Below, in pieces: positions 9,425 through 19,424 of a stretch of 64,000 bases of DNA; within the stretch, counting starts at the first letter, position 1; each line of letters opens with the position of its first letter. The stretch comes from Actinomyces ruminis (GTDB lineage: Bacteria; Actinomycetota; Actinomycetes; Actinomycetales; Actinomycetaceae). The stretch covers positions 1 through 64,000 of the forward strand of contig NZ_MTPX02000051.1 in the NCBI RefSeq assembly GCF_002154335.2, given 5' to 3'. The translations under genes were made by a program, and so were the position numbers. The notes beneath the pieces were generated by a model. That model was not told the origin of the DNA and ran no database searches. It saw nothing but the letters and a program-made list of their open reading frames with translations.

Positions 9425-10114
9425 ATGCCCGCCCTCAACCCCGTGCTCGAGCGCCTGCGCGGAGGACTCATCGTCTCCGCACAGGCCTACCCGGGCGAGC
9501 CCATGCGCGACCCGCGCACCATGGACCAGGTCGCGCAGGCCTGTGTGGCAGGCGGCGCCGTCGGCATCCGCGCCCAGGGCCTGGCCGACCTCGCCCTGAT
9601 CACCCAGCACCTGGACGTCCCCGTCATCGGCCTGTGGAAGGACGGGCACGACGGCGTATTCATCACCCCCACCCTCACTCACGCCGTCGCCGTGGCCGCC
9701 ACCGGTGTGCAGCTCGTCGCCCTGGACGGCACCCGCCGCCCCCGGCCCGACGGGCGCACTCTGGCGGAGACGATCGCCGAGCTCAAGGCCGCCCGCCCGG
9801 GCGTGCTGGTCATGGCCGACTGCGGCGGCCTGGACGATGCCCGGGCGGCCCAGGATGCCGGCGCCGATGTCCTCGGCACCACCCTGGCCGGCTACACCGG
9901 CGAGCGTCCCCCAACCGACGGGCCGGACCTCGAGCTCATCGACCAGGTGGCGGCGATCGCCGAGGTGCCGCTCGTCGCCGAGGGCAGGGTGCACACCCCC
10001 GCACAGGCCGCACGGGCCATGGATCACGGTGCCTTCGCCGTCGTCGTCGGCACCGCCATCACGCACCCGACCACCATCACCTCCTGGTTCGTCGATGCGG
10101 TCGCCCGCCGGTGA
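9425..10114 (+). CDS. nanE: N-acetylmannosamine-6-phosphate 2-epimerase
   Basis: NanE-family TIM-barrel protein of 229 residues converting ManNAc-6-P to GlcNAc-6-P. Diagnostic stretches are LIVSAQAYPGEPM at the N-terminus, VGIRAQG, PVIGLWKDG with the catalytic lysine, ALDGTRRPRPDG, VMADCGGLDDA and the phosphate-binding end AFAVVVGTAITHP. A strong ribosome site (AAGGAGG) lies just before the ATG. It is the last gene of the nan operon. The next steps need NagA, not in this window, and NagB, encoded at 13714. Confidence 0.9.
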   Translation: MPALNPVLERLRGGLIVSAQAYPGEPMRDPRTMDQVAQACVAGGAVGIRAQGLADLALITQHLDVPVIGLWKDGHDGVFITPTLTHAVAVAATGVQLVALDGTRRPRPDGRTLAETIAELKAARPGVLVMADCGGLDDARAAQDAGADVLGTTLAGYTGERPPTDGPDLELIDQVAAIAEVPLVAEGRVHTPAQAARAMDHGAFAVVVGTAITHPTTITSWFVDAVARR

Positions 10115-10206
10115 CGGGAACAGTGTTGCGCATGTGACCAGAGCGGTAAAAGTGTTTGGTGTGGGCCACAAATCGGTACGCCACGCCGAGGAAAACGCCG
10201 CCATAT

Positions 10207-10236
10207 CTGACAAATCGCCCCTTTTATGCATAGCGT
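10207..10236 (+). promoter_or_regulatory. Possible promoter of the HU gene
   Basis: In the 197-base gap before the HU gene, CTGACA (10207-10212) and TAGCGT (10231-10236) are spaced by 18 bases in a locally AT-richer stretch. The match to a housekeeping promoter is only moderate. Confidence 0.3.
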
Positions 10237-10311
10237 TACGGGCAGCGGCACCGCTCCGAGGTGCCCAACCGTCACCCAGACGTTCAAAACCACCAACCGA
10301 GAGGCAGATAC

Positions 10312-10596
10312 ATGTCCATCAACCGCACCGAGCTCATCGCCGCCATCGCTGAGAAGGCCGGCCTGACCAAGACCGACGCCGACGCCTTCCTCGGCGCCTT
10401 CCAGGACGTCCTCGTCGAGAACGTTGCCAAGGGCGAGGCCGTCAAGATCACGGGTCTGATGGGTGTCGAGCGTGTCGAGCGCGCCGCTCGTACCGGCCGC
10501 AACCCCCGCACCGGCGAGGAGATTCAGATTCCCGCTGGCCACGGCGTGAAGCTGACCGCCGGCTCCGCCCTGAAGAAGGCCGCCTCCGGCAAGTGA
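10312..10596 (+). CDS. hup: HU-family nucleoid protein
   Basis: Small basic histone-like protein of 94 residues. The helical N-terminus is MSINRTELIAAIAEKAGLTK; the beta arm carries the conserved GRNPRTGEEIQIPA, whose proline intercalates between base pairs; the C-terminus ends in KKAASGK. It lacks the long Lys/Ala-rich tail of mycobacterial HupB, as is usual for this family. It bends and compacts DNA as a homodimer. The start is the ATG preceded by GAGAGG. A clear terminator follows at 10660, so the gene is probably monocistronic. Confidence 0.95.
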   Translation: MSINRTELIAAIAEKAGLTKTDADAFLGAFQDVLVENVAKGEAVKITGLMGVERVERAARTGRNPRTGEEIQIPAGHGVKLTAGSALKKAASGK

Positions 10597-10659
10597 CCAT
10601 ATAGGTCCACCGGGACCGCTCGGGTCCACCGACGGTACGGCCCACGGATCCCGACTCAC

Positions 10660-10694
10660 AAGGCGCGTCGCCCACCGAACGGGCGGCGCGCCTT
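10660..10694 (+). terminator. Intrinsic terminator after hup
   Basis: AAGGCGCG followed by TCGCCC, a seven-base loop and GGGCGG then CGCGCCTT forms a hairpin of about 14 pairs with one bulge or mismatch. It lies 64 bases after the HU stop. The T-tract is short, as is common in high-GC genomes. Confidence 0.7.
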
Positions 10695-10730
10695 CGTTGT
10701 GCCCGCTCCACCATCCCTCGTCCCCGCCCC

Positions 10731-10767
10731 TCACCGAGGCCGGCACTTGTTACGTGCCGAGACCGGT
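10731..10767 (-). repeat. GTGCCGGTCTCGGCACGT repeat, copy 1
   Basis: Read on the minus strand this segment contains CCGGTCTCGGCACGT followed closely by AGTGCCGG. The same order occurs at 26262-26332, with 15 identical consecutive bases. It lies in the 263-base gap between hup and the ABC exporter and itself contains a GTGCCG/CGGCAC inverted repeat. Function is unknown. Confidence 0.6.
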
Positions 10768-10859
10768 CGACGTCACGTGCCGCGGTCGGTTGGCCGTCCG
10801 GGACCGGGTTCCTCCTGCCGGATGAGCCGAGGTCTGTGCCGGCCCGATACCTTCGGGCC

Positions 10860-11671
10860 ATGACCGCCCCGTCGCCATTCGCCCGTGCTGAAGGGCCGAG
10901 CGCCCCCGGCCCGCGCCCCGCCCTGCTCCTTGACTCTTTGGCGAAGGCCTTCGGCCAGAAGATCGCCGTCAACCTGCTGTCCCTGTCCATCCCCACCGGC
11001 GCCGTCTACGGCATCGTCGGCCCCAACGGCGCTGGTAAGACCACCACCCTGTCCATGGCCACCGGCCTGCTGCTGCCCGACGCCGGCCGCGCCCTGGTAC
11101 ACGGCGTGGACGTGTGGGCCGAACCCGCCCGCGCCAAGGCCCTGCTCGGCGTCCTGCCCGACGGGCTGCGCACCTTCGACCGCCTCAGTGGCCTGGAGCT
11201 GGTCACCTACTCCGGGCTGCTGCGCAACATGCCCCGCGACGTCGTCATCCCCCGTGCCACCCAGCTGCTGCACGTGCTGGACCTGTGGGACGCCGGCACC
11301 ACTCTGGTGGCTGACTACTCCGCGGGCATGCGCAAGAAGATCCACCTGGCCTGCGCCCTGGTCCACTCGCCCAGCGTGCTGGTGCTGGACGAGCCCTTCG
11401 AGGCGGTCGACCCCATCTCCGCCAAGACCATCCAGTCCATCCTCACCGACTTCGCCGCCGCAGGCGGAACCGTCATCATCTCCAGCCACGTCATGGTCAC
11501 CGTGCAGCGCCTGTGCACTCACGTCGCCATCATCGACCAGGGGCGCGTGGTCGCCGCCGGCACCACCGCCGAGGTGCCGCCGGCGCCGACCTGGAGGACC
11601 GCTTCGCCCAACTCGTGGGAGCGCAGACCTCGCGGGAGGAGCTGACATGGTTGCGACCCTCGTCCGCCTGA
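10860..11671 (+). CDS. ABC exporter ATP-binding protein; one frameshift near the end
   Basis: ATPase of 270 residues after repair, of the ABC-2/drug-exporter class. It shows Walker A GPNGAGKT, a signature region DYSAGMRKKIHLA, Walker B VLVLDEPFEAVDP and the H-loop SSHVM. The frame breaks near 11578, where GTGCCGCC should be GTGGCCGCC; the repaired C-terminus ends TWLRPSSA at 11671, overlapping the permease start by 25 bases. The start ATG at 10860 was chosen because the homology begins shortly after it. The signature DYSAGM departs from the usual LSGGQ but resembles EcsA-like exporters. The substrate is unknown. Confidence 0.8.
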
Positions 11672-13375
11672 GATGGCGGATCACCCTCAATGCGCTGCGC
11701 AACAACATCTGGGCCACCATCGGCCTGATCCTGGGGGCGGCGATGGCTGCGGGGATGCTGGCGCCGCTGCTGGCAGGAGCCGTTGCCCTGGGGCGCGCCG
11801 ACGCCGTCACCATCACCATGGTGCTGGGAGCGGCCGGTGCCGTTCTGAGCGTCGGCTGGATGGTGGTGCCGCTGCTGTTTACTGGTGCGGACGCCACCTT
11901 GGACCCGCGTGCCGTGGCCGTCTGGACGGCGCCCTCCCGGGCCTTGAGTACGGGACTGGCGGTCGCCGGTGCCTGCGGGGTTCCCGGTGTCATCACCGGC
12001 CTGGTGCTGCTCGTCCCCGCCCTGACGTGGGCGCCGCCGGCCAGACGGGCGCTGCCGTGCTCGCGCTGGTCCTGGCCCCCGCGGCCCTGGCCACCTGCGT
12101 GCTGCTGGGACGCAGCGTGGTCATTGGCATCGGGGCCGCATCCTCCCGGCGCGGCCGCGATCGGCTCGCCGTCGTCGGCTTCTTCACCGTCATGGCGATC
12201 TCCCTGCTGCCCTCCTTACTGAACAACCTGCTGGACATGGAGCGCCTGGACTTCGGTGGCCTGCTCGGGTTGGCTCGAATTCTGGGCCTGACGCCCTTCG
12301 GCTGGGCGCTGGCGGCTCCCGGCTACCTGGCCCAGGGGCAGACGGCAACGGCGGCGCTGCTGGCCGTGGGTGCCCTGGCGCTGCCACTGGTGCTGCTGCC
12401 GCTCTGGCACCGCGTGGTGGTTCGTGTCATGACCGGGCCCGCCCACGCGCGGGGGCACTCGCGCGCCCATGACAATGCCCGTGAGCCCGGGATCGCGGGC
12501 GGCGCTAAAGGCGCGCTTAACGTGTTGCCCTGGCAGCGGCGCCTGGCACTGGTCAGCTCCGGGCCGACGGCGGCCGTTGCCGCACGCTGCTTGCGCTACT
12601 GGCGCACCGACCCGCGCTACCTGATACAGGTGGCGGTGATCATCATGATGTCGCTGCTCTTCACCGGGATGATCGCCACCAACTACAACACCATGACGAG
12701 TACCAGCGGTGATGCGACGACTGTGACGCTCACCGGCGTCGACTTCACCCCGGGACAGGCGCCGGGAGCGTTGTTCATGGTGGGGCTGATTGTCGCGCTC
12801 CTATGCGGCTGGATGGTGCACGACGACCTGGCCTTCGACTCCACGGCCCTGTGGACCCACCTGGCCGCCGGACTGCCCGGGCGCAGTGACCGCCTGGGGC
12901 GTGTGCTGGCGGCGGCCACCTGGCAGCTGCCGCTGCTCGCCGCGCTCACCCTGGTTGCTGGTTGGCTGACCGGAAACTGGGCGCAGGTGCCCGCCTACCT
13001 CGGCGCGAGTCTGGGCGTGTACGGCGTAGCCTGGCCTGGTCGAGCCTGACCAGCGTGCTGCTGCCCTATGAGACGAATCCGCCGGGGGAGAGCCCCATGA
13101 AGTCGCGCACCTCCGGCACCGCATTCGTCGCTGCGCTCCTGCAAACGTTGGGATTCTTCGTCGTCGCCACGGTCAGTGCGCCGGTGCTGGTGTCACTGGT
13201 CGTGGTGGTGATAAACGAGGCCTGGCCCTGGGGCTGGCTACTGCTCGCCGGGGGCGCACTGTGGGGCGGGGGAGTCGCTTGGGGCGGCGTCTTACTGGGT
13301 GGACGCCAGCTCGACCAGCGCTATGTGCAAGTGCTGGCCACCATTCGCTCCTGGCCCGGCCACGACGCCGCCTGA
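11647..13375 (+). CDS. ABC exporter membrane protein; two frameshifts
   Basis: Polytopic membrane protein of 576 residues after repair, with roughly twelve hydrophobic segments, for example NNIWATIGLILGAAMAAGML near residue 25 and VVIINEA-flanked helices at the end. It overlaps its ATPase gene and is the evident partner. Frame breaks are near 12031 (TGGGCGCC for TGGGCGGCC) and 13033 (GTAGCCTGG for GTAGCCCTGG). There is a soluble Arg/His-rich loop around residues 260-285. No close functional family is recognisable; export of a peptide, lipid or drug are all possible. Confidence 0.7.
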
Positions 13376-13446
13376 GAGCCGCCGTGGGTCTGAGCCCGGG
13401 TCGTATCTCACGTACGCGTTTGCGTCTAACGCACGCGTTGGTCTCT

Positions 13447-13509
13447 CACGTACGAGTTTTGGAGATTTGCGGGTGCCTGGCGCGGGGAAAGCTCCAAAAC
13501 GCGTACGTG
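13447..13509. repeat. ACGAGTTTTGGAG palindromic element, copy A
   Basis: Left arm CACGTACGAGTTTTGGAG (13447-13464) pairs with the right arm at 13492-13509 in 17 of 18 positions, with a 27-base loop. Flanking sequence from about 13420 to 13535 repeats TCACGTACG/CGTACGTG motifs, giving an outer layer of inverted repeats. It occupies the 338-base gap between the exporter and nagB, which otherwise holds no gene I can support. It may act as a terminator in both directions. Confidence 0.75.
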
Positions 13510-13713
13510 TGGCGGGAAGCCGTACGTGTGGCGGAGACTCGGACGAGCCTCGCGCCGGCATCGTGCGTTGTGCTCCAACATCAAGGGCCCGCCTCCCGGA
13601 GCCCCGCCCCGCCAGGCCGTAGCATGGCCCTGCGACGCGGGCGCGCTGCCCGCCGACCTCACGGACGAGGTCGCTAGGTCCGCCGCCGGAAGCAAAACCT
13701 TAAGGAACCAACC

Positions 13714-14454
13714 ATGGAGCTCGTCATCCTCGACACGGCCGAAGAGATCGCCTCCCGCGCCGCCGACGTCATCGAATCCCTGCTGAACGAGAAGCCGAAC
13801 GCCGTACTAGGCACCGCCACCGGCTCCAGCCCCCTGCCCCTGTACGACGAGCTTACCCGCCGCTGCGCGGACGGCCGCCTCTCCTTCAAGGACGTCACCG
13901 GCTTCATGCTTGACGAGTACGTGGGTCTGCCAGAAGGCCACCCCGAGCGCTACGCCACCTTCATGGAGCGCAACCTGCGTTCACGGGTGGACATGGCCCC
14001 CGGTGCCCTGCACGGCCCCGACGCACTCGCCGACGACCTGGAGCAGGCCTGCGCCGACTACGAGGCGCAGATGGCGGCCGCCGGCTACTGCGACCTGCAG
14101 ATCCTGGGCATCGGCGTCGACGGACACATCGGCTTCAACGAGCCCGGCGGCCCTCTCGACTCCGCCACCCACGTCGACGTGCTCACCGAGCAGACCCGCT
14201 CGGACAACGCCCGCTTCTTCGACGGCGACATCGACGCCGTCCCCACCCACTGCCTCACCCAGGGGCTCGGCACCATCATGAAGGCCCGCAAACTGGTGCT
14301 GATCGCCACCGGCGCCAACAAGGCCGAGGCCATCGCCCACCTGGTGGAGGGCGAGATCACCCCCGACTGGCCGGCCACCGTCATGCAGAACCACCCCGAC
14401 GCGCTGGTGCTCGTCGATCACGCCGCCGCCAGCCTGCTCAAGCAGCAGCACTGA
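13714..14454 (+). CDS. nagB: Glucosamine-6-phosphate deaminase
   Basis: Intact 246-residue NagB. It converts glucosamine-6-P to fructose-6-P and ammonia, the entry of amino sugars into glycolysis. Motifs are the phosphate loop LGTATGSSPLPLY, the catalytic FMLDEYVGLP and the signature GIGVDGHIGFNEPG with its His and Glu. A TTAAGGAA ribosome site precedes the ATG. It completes the route that starts with the nan operon 3.6 kb upstream; the deacetylase NagA must be elsewhere. Confidence 0.95.
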   Translation: MELVILDTAEEIASRAADVIESLLNEKPNAVLGTATGSSPLPLYDELTRRCADGRLSFKDVTGFMLDEYVGLPEGHPERYATFMERNLRSRVDMAPGALHGPDALADDLEQACADYEAQMAAAGYCDLQILGIGVDGHIGFNEPGGPLDSATHVDVLTEQTRSDNARFFDGDIDAVPTHCLTQGLGTIMKARKLVLIATGANKAEAIAHLVEGEITPDWPATVMQNHPDALVLVDHAAASLLKQQH

Positions 14455-14640
14455 ACGAAGGCCTGTCTCCGCAGCAGCATCGGCGGCAGCCTGGACTGGT
14501 ACCGGGCGCAGGCCGCGCCGGTGACTCCTGACGCCCGGTCCGGTGCAGACCCGCTGGGATCCGCACCGGACCGGAAGGAGAGAGAGCTGCCACAGATCCG
14601 GGTCGCGTTCGCACCCGCCCGGCGGCATAGACTGGGGCAC

Positions 14641-15021
14641 ATGCGTCAGCTCACCGCCTGGCCTCAGGCCAGCACCGACCCCGCCGGCCCCGGTTCTCCC
14701 GGTACCCCGGCCGGCGAGCCCGCACAGTCCGCCGGCACCGCCGTCCTCGAACGCGAGGAGCTCAAGTCCACCGACGACGGCGATGCAGACCGCTTCGCCC
14801 ATTACGTGCGCAAGGACAAGATCGCCGCCGCGGCCGCCACCGGTCGACCCGTCGTCGCCCTGTGCGGCAAGGTGTGGACCCCCGGTCGCGACCCGTCGAA
14901 GTACCCGGTGTGCCCCACCTGCAAGGAGATTTACGAGCAGATGCGCCCCGGCGGCAATGGCGACCAGGGCGGCTCCGGCCCCAAGCGCCCGCGTTTCCCG
15001 TTCGGACGAGGCGGTCGGTGA
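14641..15021 (+). CDS. DUF3039 family protein
   Basis: Actinobacterial conserved protein of 126 residues. After a Pro/Gly/Ala-rich N-terminus comes the DUF3039 core: DADRFAHYVRKDKI, then RPVVALCGKVWTPGRDPSKYPVCPTCKEIYEQM. The cysteines ALCG and CPTC, with the histidine, suggest one bound zinc. Its stop overlaps the GTG of the next gene, an SF2 helicase, so the two are translationally coupled. Function is not established. Confidence 0.85.
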   Translation: MRQLTAWPQASTDPAGPGSPGTPAGEPAQSAGTAVLEREELKSTDDGDADRFAHYVRKDKIAAAAATGRPVVALCGKVWTPGRDPSKYPVCPTCKEIYEQMRPGGNGDQGGSGPKRPRFPFGRGGR

Positions 15022-16832
15022 GTTCCGCACCCCGCTCCAAGTCCCAGCACCATCCCACCCAGCCTTCCATCTTCGCCGCGGAGAACCTCTCCCCGGCCTA
15101 CCCACAGCGCGCCGCCTGGGGCACCACGCGGCCGCTGCGCGCCTGGCAGGCCGCCGCCCTGAAGCAGTACCTGGAGGCGATGCCGCGGGACTTCCTCGCC
15201 GTCGCCACCCCCGGCGCCGGCAAGACCACCTTCGCGCTGCGCATCGCCACCGAGCTGCTCACCGCCGGCGACGTGCACAAGGTGACCGTCGTGTGCCCCA
15301 CCGAGCACCTGAAGTACCAGTGGGCGGAGGCCGCCGCCCGGGTGGGTATTCGCATCGACCCTCCTACGCCAACTCTCAGGGCGCGCTCGGCTCCCAGTTC
15401 GACGGCGTCGCCGTCACCTACGCACAGGTGGCCGCCAACCCCAACCTGCACCGAGCGCGCACCGACCGCACCCGCACGCTGGTGATCCTCGATGAGATCC
15501 ACCACGGCGGCGACGCCCGCAGCTGGGGCGACGCCATCCGGGAGGCCTTCACCCCCGCCCGCCGGCGCCTGTCCCTCACCGGCACGCCCTTCCGCTCCGA
15601 CGAATCACCGATCCCCTTCGTCACCTACACCGAGGAGGCCGGCGGCATCAGGCGCTCCCGGGCCGACTACTCCTACGGCTATGCCGAGGCCCTGGCCGAC
15701 GGCGTGGTACGGCCGGTGATGTTCATGAGCTACTCGGGACAGATGCACTGGCGCACCAAGCCGGCGACGAGGTCGCCGCCCGGCTGGGCGAGCCGCTGAC
15801 CAAGGACATGGAAGCCCAGGCGTGGCGCACCGCCCTGGACCCGGGCGGGGAGTGGATCCCCGCCGTGCTGGCCGCGGCCGACCAACGGCTTACCGAGGTG
15901 CGCCGGCAGGTGCCCGACGCCGGCGGCCTGGTGATCGCCTCGGACCAGAACTCCGCCCGCGCCTACGCCAAGCAGCTGCGCGCCATCACCGGGCAGGCGC
16001 CCACCGTCGCACTGTCGGACGACTCGGGTGCCTCCAGCCGTATCGAGACCTTCGCCGCCTCCACCGACCGCTGGCTGGTGGCGGTGCGCATGGTCTCCGA
16101 GGGCGTGGACGTGCCGCGGCTGGCCGTGGGCGTGTACGCCACCTCCGCCTCCACCCCGCTGTTCTTCGCCCAGGCCGTGGGCCGCTTTGTGCGCTCACGC
16201 GCCCGGGGGGAGACCGCCAGCGTCTTCCTGCCCTCGGTCACCCCGCTGCTGTCGCTGGCCGGGGAGATGGAGGCCGCCCGCGATCACGTGCTCGGCAAGC
16301 GGGGCGCGGAGGAGGACTCCCGGTTCGGCTCCCCGGAGGACCGGCTGATCGCCCAGGCCAACCGCGAGGAGAATGCCTCGGACGACCTGCTGGGTGGCTT
16401 CGAGGCCATGGACTCCACCGCCGAGTTCGACCGGGTCCTGTTCGACGGCGGTGAGTTCGGCACCGGCGCATGGTGGGCAGCCCCGAGGAGCAGGAGTACC
16501 TGGGGCTGCCCGGGCTGCTGGAGCCCGAGCAGGTCACCGCCCTGCTGCGCCAGCGGCAGAATCAGCAGATCAAGCAGCAAAAGCGCCAGAACGCCGCTGC
16601 GCAGCAGCGGCGGGCCAACTCCGGGGTCGACGACGCCCGGCGGCGCGCCGCCGCCCGCAAGGAACTGTCCAAGCTGGTCGGTGCCTGGGCACGGCGCTCC
16701 GGGCAGCCCCACGGGGTGATCCACACCGAGCTGCGCCGCGTGTGCGGCGGCCCGGAGGTGGCCCAGGCGACCACCGAGCAGATCGAGGGGCGCATCGAGA
16801 CGCTGCGCCGCTGGTTCGTCGGGCGGCGCTAA
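15018..16832 (+). CDS. SF2 DEAD/DEAH-type helicase; three frameshifts
   Basis: Helicase of 605 residues after repair. Domain 1 has motif I ATPGAGKTTFA, motif II ILDEIHHGG and motif III LTGTPFRSD; domain 2 has VRMVSEGVDVPRLAVGVYAT and the motif VI region QAVGRFVRSRA. A Gln/Arg-rich coiled region follows, then a small C-terminal helical domain. Frame breaks are near 15362 (GACCCTCC, one C missing), 15762 (AAGCCGG, one G missing) and 16470 (GCATGG for GCCATGG). It starts at GTG 15018 inside the DUF3039 stop. It resembles UvrB/RecG-like duplex helicases, but its substrate is unknown. Confidence 0.82.
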
Positions 16833-16929
16833 GACCCGCTGGCCGCCGGTTGCGGCGTGGTCTCAGCCGGGGCGCGTTGACTCCGGGGCACGTCGACTCG
16901 CTCGGGGCACCGGCGGGCGGGCAACCGGC

Positions 16930-18324
16930 TCAACCCCGCAGCGGCTGACGGTCGTCGATGTCCACGTGGCGGGTCGGGATCGCCGGGTCGCCCTCGCTCA
17001 GCCGCCAGCCGTCGTAGGGCAGCTCGGCGCGCGCCACCTGGTGGCGTTCGGCGGCCGCCTTCAGCGCCTCCGGGCCGCGGTGCTCCTCCACGATGACGCC
17101 GTCGCGCACCAGATCCACCTGGAGCGGCCGGGCCCCGGCGCGCTCCAGCGCGGCCAATCCGGCGGCCTCGGAGCGGGCCGAGATGACCAGTTCCTCGGTG
17201 GCCGAGCCGGCGGCGTCGAGCACCCGGCCGGCCCACTTACGGCCGCCCACGGTCGACTTGCCGCCCGTGGAGAACTTGGCGACCTCCTGCATCTCGCCGG
17301 TGGAATCGGCGCGCTCGACGAGCTTGTACACCAGAGCCGCCGTCGGCCGGCCCGAGCCGGTGACCAGCTTGGTACCCACACCGTAGGAGTCCACCGGCGC
17401 GGCGCCCAGGGCCGCGATCGCGTACTCGTCCAGGTCGCTGGTGACGGTGATCTTCGTCGTCGTCGCCCCCAGCGCGTCCAACTGGGCGCGCACCTTGAAG
17501 GCCTCGGCCACCAGGTCGCCGGAGTCCAGGCGCACCGCGCCGAGTTCGCCCCCGCCGGCCCGGGCCGCCGCTACCGCGCGGGCCACGCCGCGCTCAATGT
17601 CGTAGGTGTCCACCAGGATGGTGGTGCCCGGCCCAAGGCTGGCCACCTGGGAGGCGAAGGCCTCCTCCTCGGTGTCGTGCAGCAGGGTGAAGGAGTGGGC
17701 GGAGGTGCCGACCGCGGGGATGCCGTAGCGCATGCCGGCCTCCAGGTCGCTGGTGCCCACGAAGCCGCCGACTACCGCCGCCCGGGCGGCGGACACGGCG
17801 GCGCGCTCGTGCGCCCGGCGCGCCCCGAACTCCACGCAGGGACGGCCGTGGGCGGCGATGGTCATGCGCGAGGCCGCCGCGGCCACCGCGCAGTCATAGT
17901 TGTAGATGGACAGGGCCAGCGTCTCCAGAATGCAGGCCTCGGCGAAGGGCCCCTCCACCGTCAGCAGGGGGGAGCCGGAGAAGTAGCACTCGCCCTCGGC
18001 ATAGCCGCGGATCGTTCCAGAGAACCGGTATGAGCGCAGGTAGTCGATGGTGTCGTCGTCGACGATGCCGGTGGCGTGGAGGTAATCGATCTGGGCATCG
18101 GTGAAGGTGAAACGCTCGATCGCGTCCAGGAGCCGGCCGACGCCGGCGACCACGCCGAAGCGGCGCGAGGCGGGCAGGGTGCGGCCGAACAGCTCGAAGA
18201 CGCAAGCGCGCTCGGCCACGCCCGCATGCAGTGCGGCCTGCAGCATGGTCAGCTCATACATATCTGTGAGCAGTGCGGTGCTGGAGGCTGCCGAGGCGGG
18301 GATCCATCGCTGGTTGGCTGTCAT
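16930..18324 (-). CDS. pncB: Nicotinate phosphoribosyltransferase
   Basis: Enzyme of NAD salvage, 464 residues, joining nicotinate to PRPP. Recognisable stretches are LLTDMYELTMLQAAL at the N-terminus, EFGARRAHERAAVSAARAA, the histidine region GTSAHSFTLLHDTEEEAF (the histidine that is phosphorylated in the family lies in such a GTSAH motif), VDTYDIERG and VRLDSGDLV. It is divergent from clpS, the usual actinobacterial arrangement. The frame is intact. Confidence 0.93.
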   Translation of the reverse strand: MTANQRWIPASAASSTALLTDMYELTMLQAALHAGVAERACVFELFGRTLPASRRFGVVAGVGRLLDAIERFTFTDAQIDYLHATGIVDDDTIDYLRSYRFSGTIRGYAEGECYFSGSPLLTVEGPFAEACILETLALSIYNYDCAVAAAASRMTIAAHGRPCVEFGARRAHERAAVSAARAAVVGGFVGTSDLEAGMRYGIPAVGTSAHSFTLLHDTEEEAFASQVASLGPGTTILVDTYDIERGVARAVAAARAGGGELGAVRLDSGDLVAEAFKVRAQLDALGATTTKITVTSDLDEYAIAALGAAPVDSYGVGTKLVTGSGRPTAALVYKLVERADSTGEMQEVAKFSTGGKSTVGGRKWAGRVLDAAGSATEELVISARSEAAGLAALERAGARPLQVDLVRDGVIVEEHRGPEALKAAAERHQVARAELPYDGWRLSEGDPAIPTRHVDIDDRQPLRG

Positions 18325-18401
18325 GACAGAAACCTACCGCAGGCGGACGCGCGACGGAACGAGCCCGCCGTCACATGGGATCCGCGGCTAGGCTGGTGCG
18401 C

Positions 18402-18758
18402 ATGCAGCCCGCAGTGCCCGTCGACACCGCCTCCGCTCCCGAGATGCAGACACTGTCGGACGCCCGCAGCGCCGCCCAGCGCCTGTGGTGCACGGTGGTG
18501 CATGACGACCCCGTCAACACGATGGACTACGTCACCTGGGTCTTCCACACCTACTTCGGCTTCCCGATCCCGCTCGCCCGCCGCCGCATGCTGCAGGTGC
18601 ACACCACCGGCCGGGCCGTCGTCTCCCGCGGCGCCCGCGAACGCATGGAGGTGGACGTCACCGCGATGCACTCCTACGGCCTGCACGCCACCATCGAGCC
18701 CCTGGCCGACGACGCCGCCGACCCGGACGGTGGCGGCCCGGCCGGAGGCGGCGTCTGA
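18402..18758 (+). CDS. clpS: ATP-dependent Clp protease adaptor ClpS
   Basis: N-end-rule adaptor that delivers substrates to the ClpC/ClpA unfoldase. The protein has 118 residues; the core WCTVVHDDPVNTMDYVTWVF contains the conserved DDPVNTMDYV. It is followed by a Met/Leu-rich binding groove (ARRRMLQVHTTGRAVV) and the ERMEVDVTAMHSYGLHATIE end. A Gly/Pro tail closes the protein. TGATG overlap couples it to the next gene. Confidence 0.93.
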   Translation: MQPAVPVDTASAPEMQTLSDARSAAQRLWCTVVHDDPVNTMDYVTWVFHTYFGFPIPLARRRMLQVHTTGRAVVSRGARERMEVDVTAMHSYGLHATIEPLADDAADPDGGGPAGGGV

Positions 18759-19414
18759 TGCGCGCCTTCCACCCCGAGGCCGAGGGCTGGTCCAGTGCCC
18801 TGGAGCCGTGGGAGCGCGAGTACTTGGCCGGGCTGTTCAAGCAGATTGCCGATCTGCTCGGCGCCGACGCTCCTGCCGCTTCGCAACGCCCCGGCCCGCG
18901 TCCGGGGGAGAGCCCACGGGACGGCAATGTGCTGGCCGCCCTCGACTTCGAGCCCGCTGCGCCCGACGCCGGAGCCTCGAGCTCGCTCCCCGCCTCCCTG
19001 GCTCCGCTGTTGGACGTGCTCCTGCCGGACGCCTCCGAGGACCCGGAAGTCGCCGTCGAGGTGGCCGCGCTGACCCGTTCCCAGCTGCGGGACGACAAGC
19101 GCTCCCGCATGGAGGACGTGGTGCACGAACTGCTCGCTCCCACGGGTCCCGGCGGGGCGGTGCTGGTGCGCGCCGGGCAGGAGGGACGCTGGTTGGGCGC
19201 CCTCAACGACGCCCGCCTGGTGCTGGCCGAGCGGCTGAGCATCGACTCCGCCGAGGTGGCCGAACAGGTGCATGCCCTGGCCTGGGATGATGCGCCCGTC
19301 GAGGAGGGGGAGCGGCAGCGCTGGAACCGGGCCATGGCGCTGTCTTACGACATGCTGTCCTGGTGGCAGGAATCACTGGTGGCCGTGCTATTGAACGGGG
19401 ATGGACCCGCATAG
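18758..19414 (+). CDS. DUF2017 family protein
   Basis: Conserved actinobacterial protein of 218 residues always found after clpS. The N-terminus [20 protein letters not shown] and the C-terminal helix region ([20 protein letters not shown]) are characteristic. A low-complexity Pro/Ala segment separates them. The stop overlaps or abuts the start of murI. Function unknown; coupling to clpS suggests a protein-turnover link, which is inference. Confidence 0.85.
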   Translation: MRAFHPEAEGWSSALEPWEREYLAGLFKQIADLLGADAPAASQRPGPRPGESPRDGNVLAALDFEPAAPDAGASSSLPASLAPLLDVLLPDASEDPEVAVEVAALTRSQLRDDKRSRMEDVVHELLAPTGPGGAVLVRAGQEGRWLGALNDARLVLAERLSIDSAEVAEQVHALAWDDAPVEEGERQRWNRAMALSYDMLSWWQESLVAVLLNGDGPA

Positions 19415-19424
19415 TCTCGGCGCT

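Noticed and set aside
13376-13713. CRISPR array suggested by repeated CACGTACG motifs
   Set aside because: The repeats are inverted, not regularly spaced direct repeats, and no cas genes are present; it is a palindromic element.
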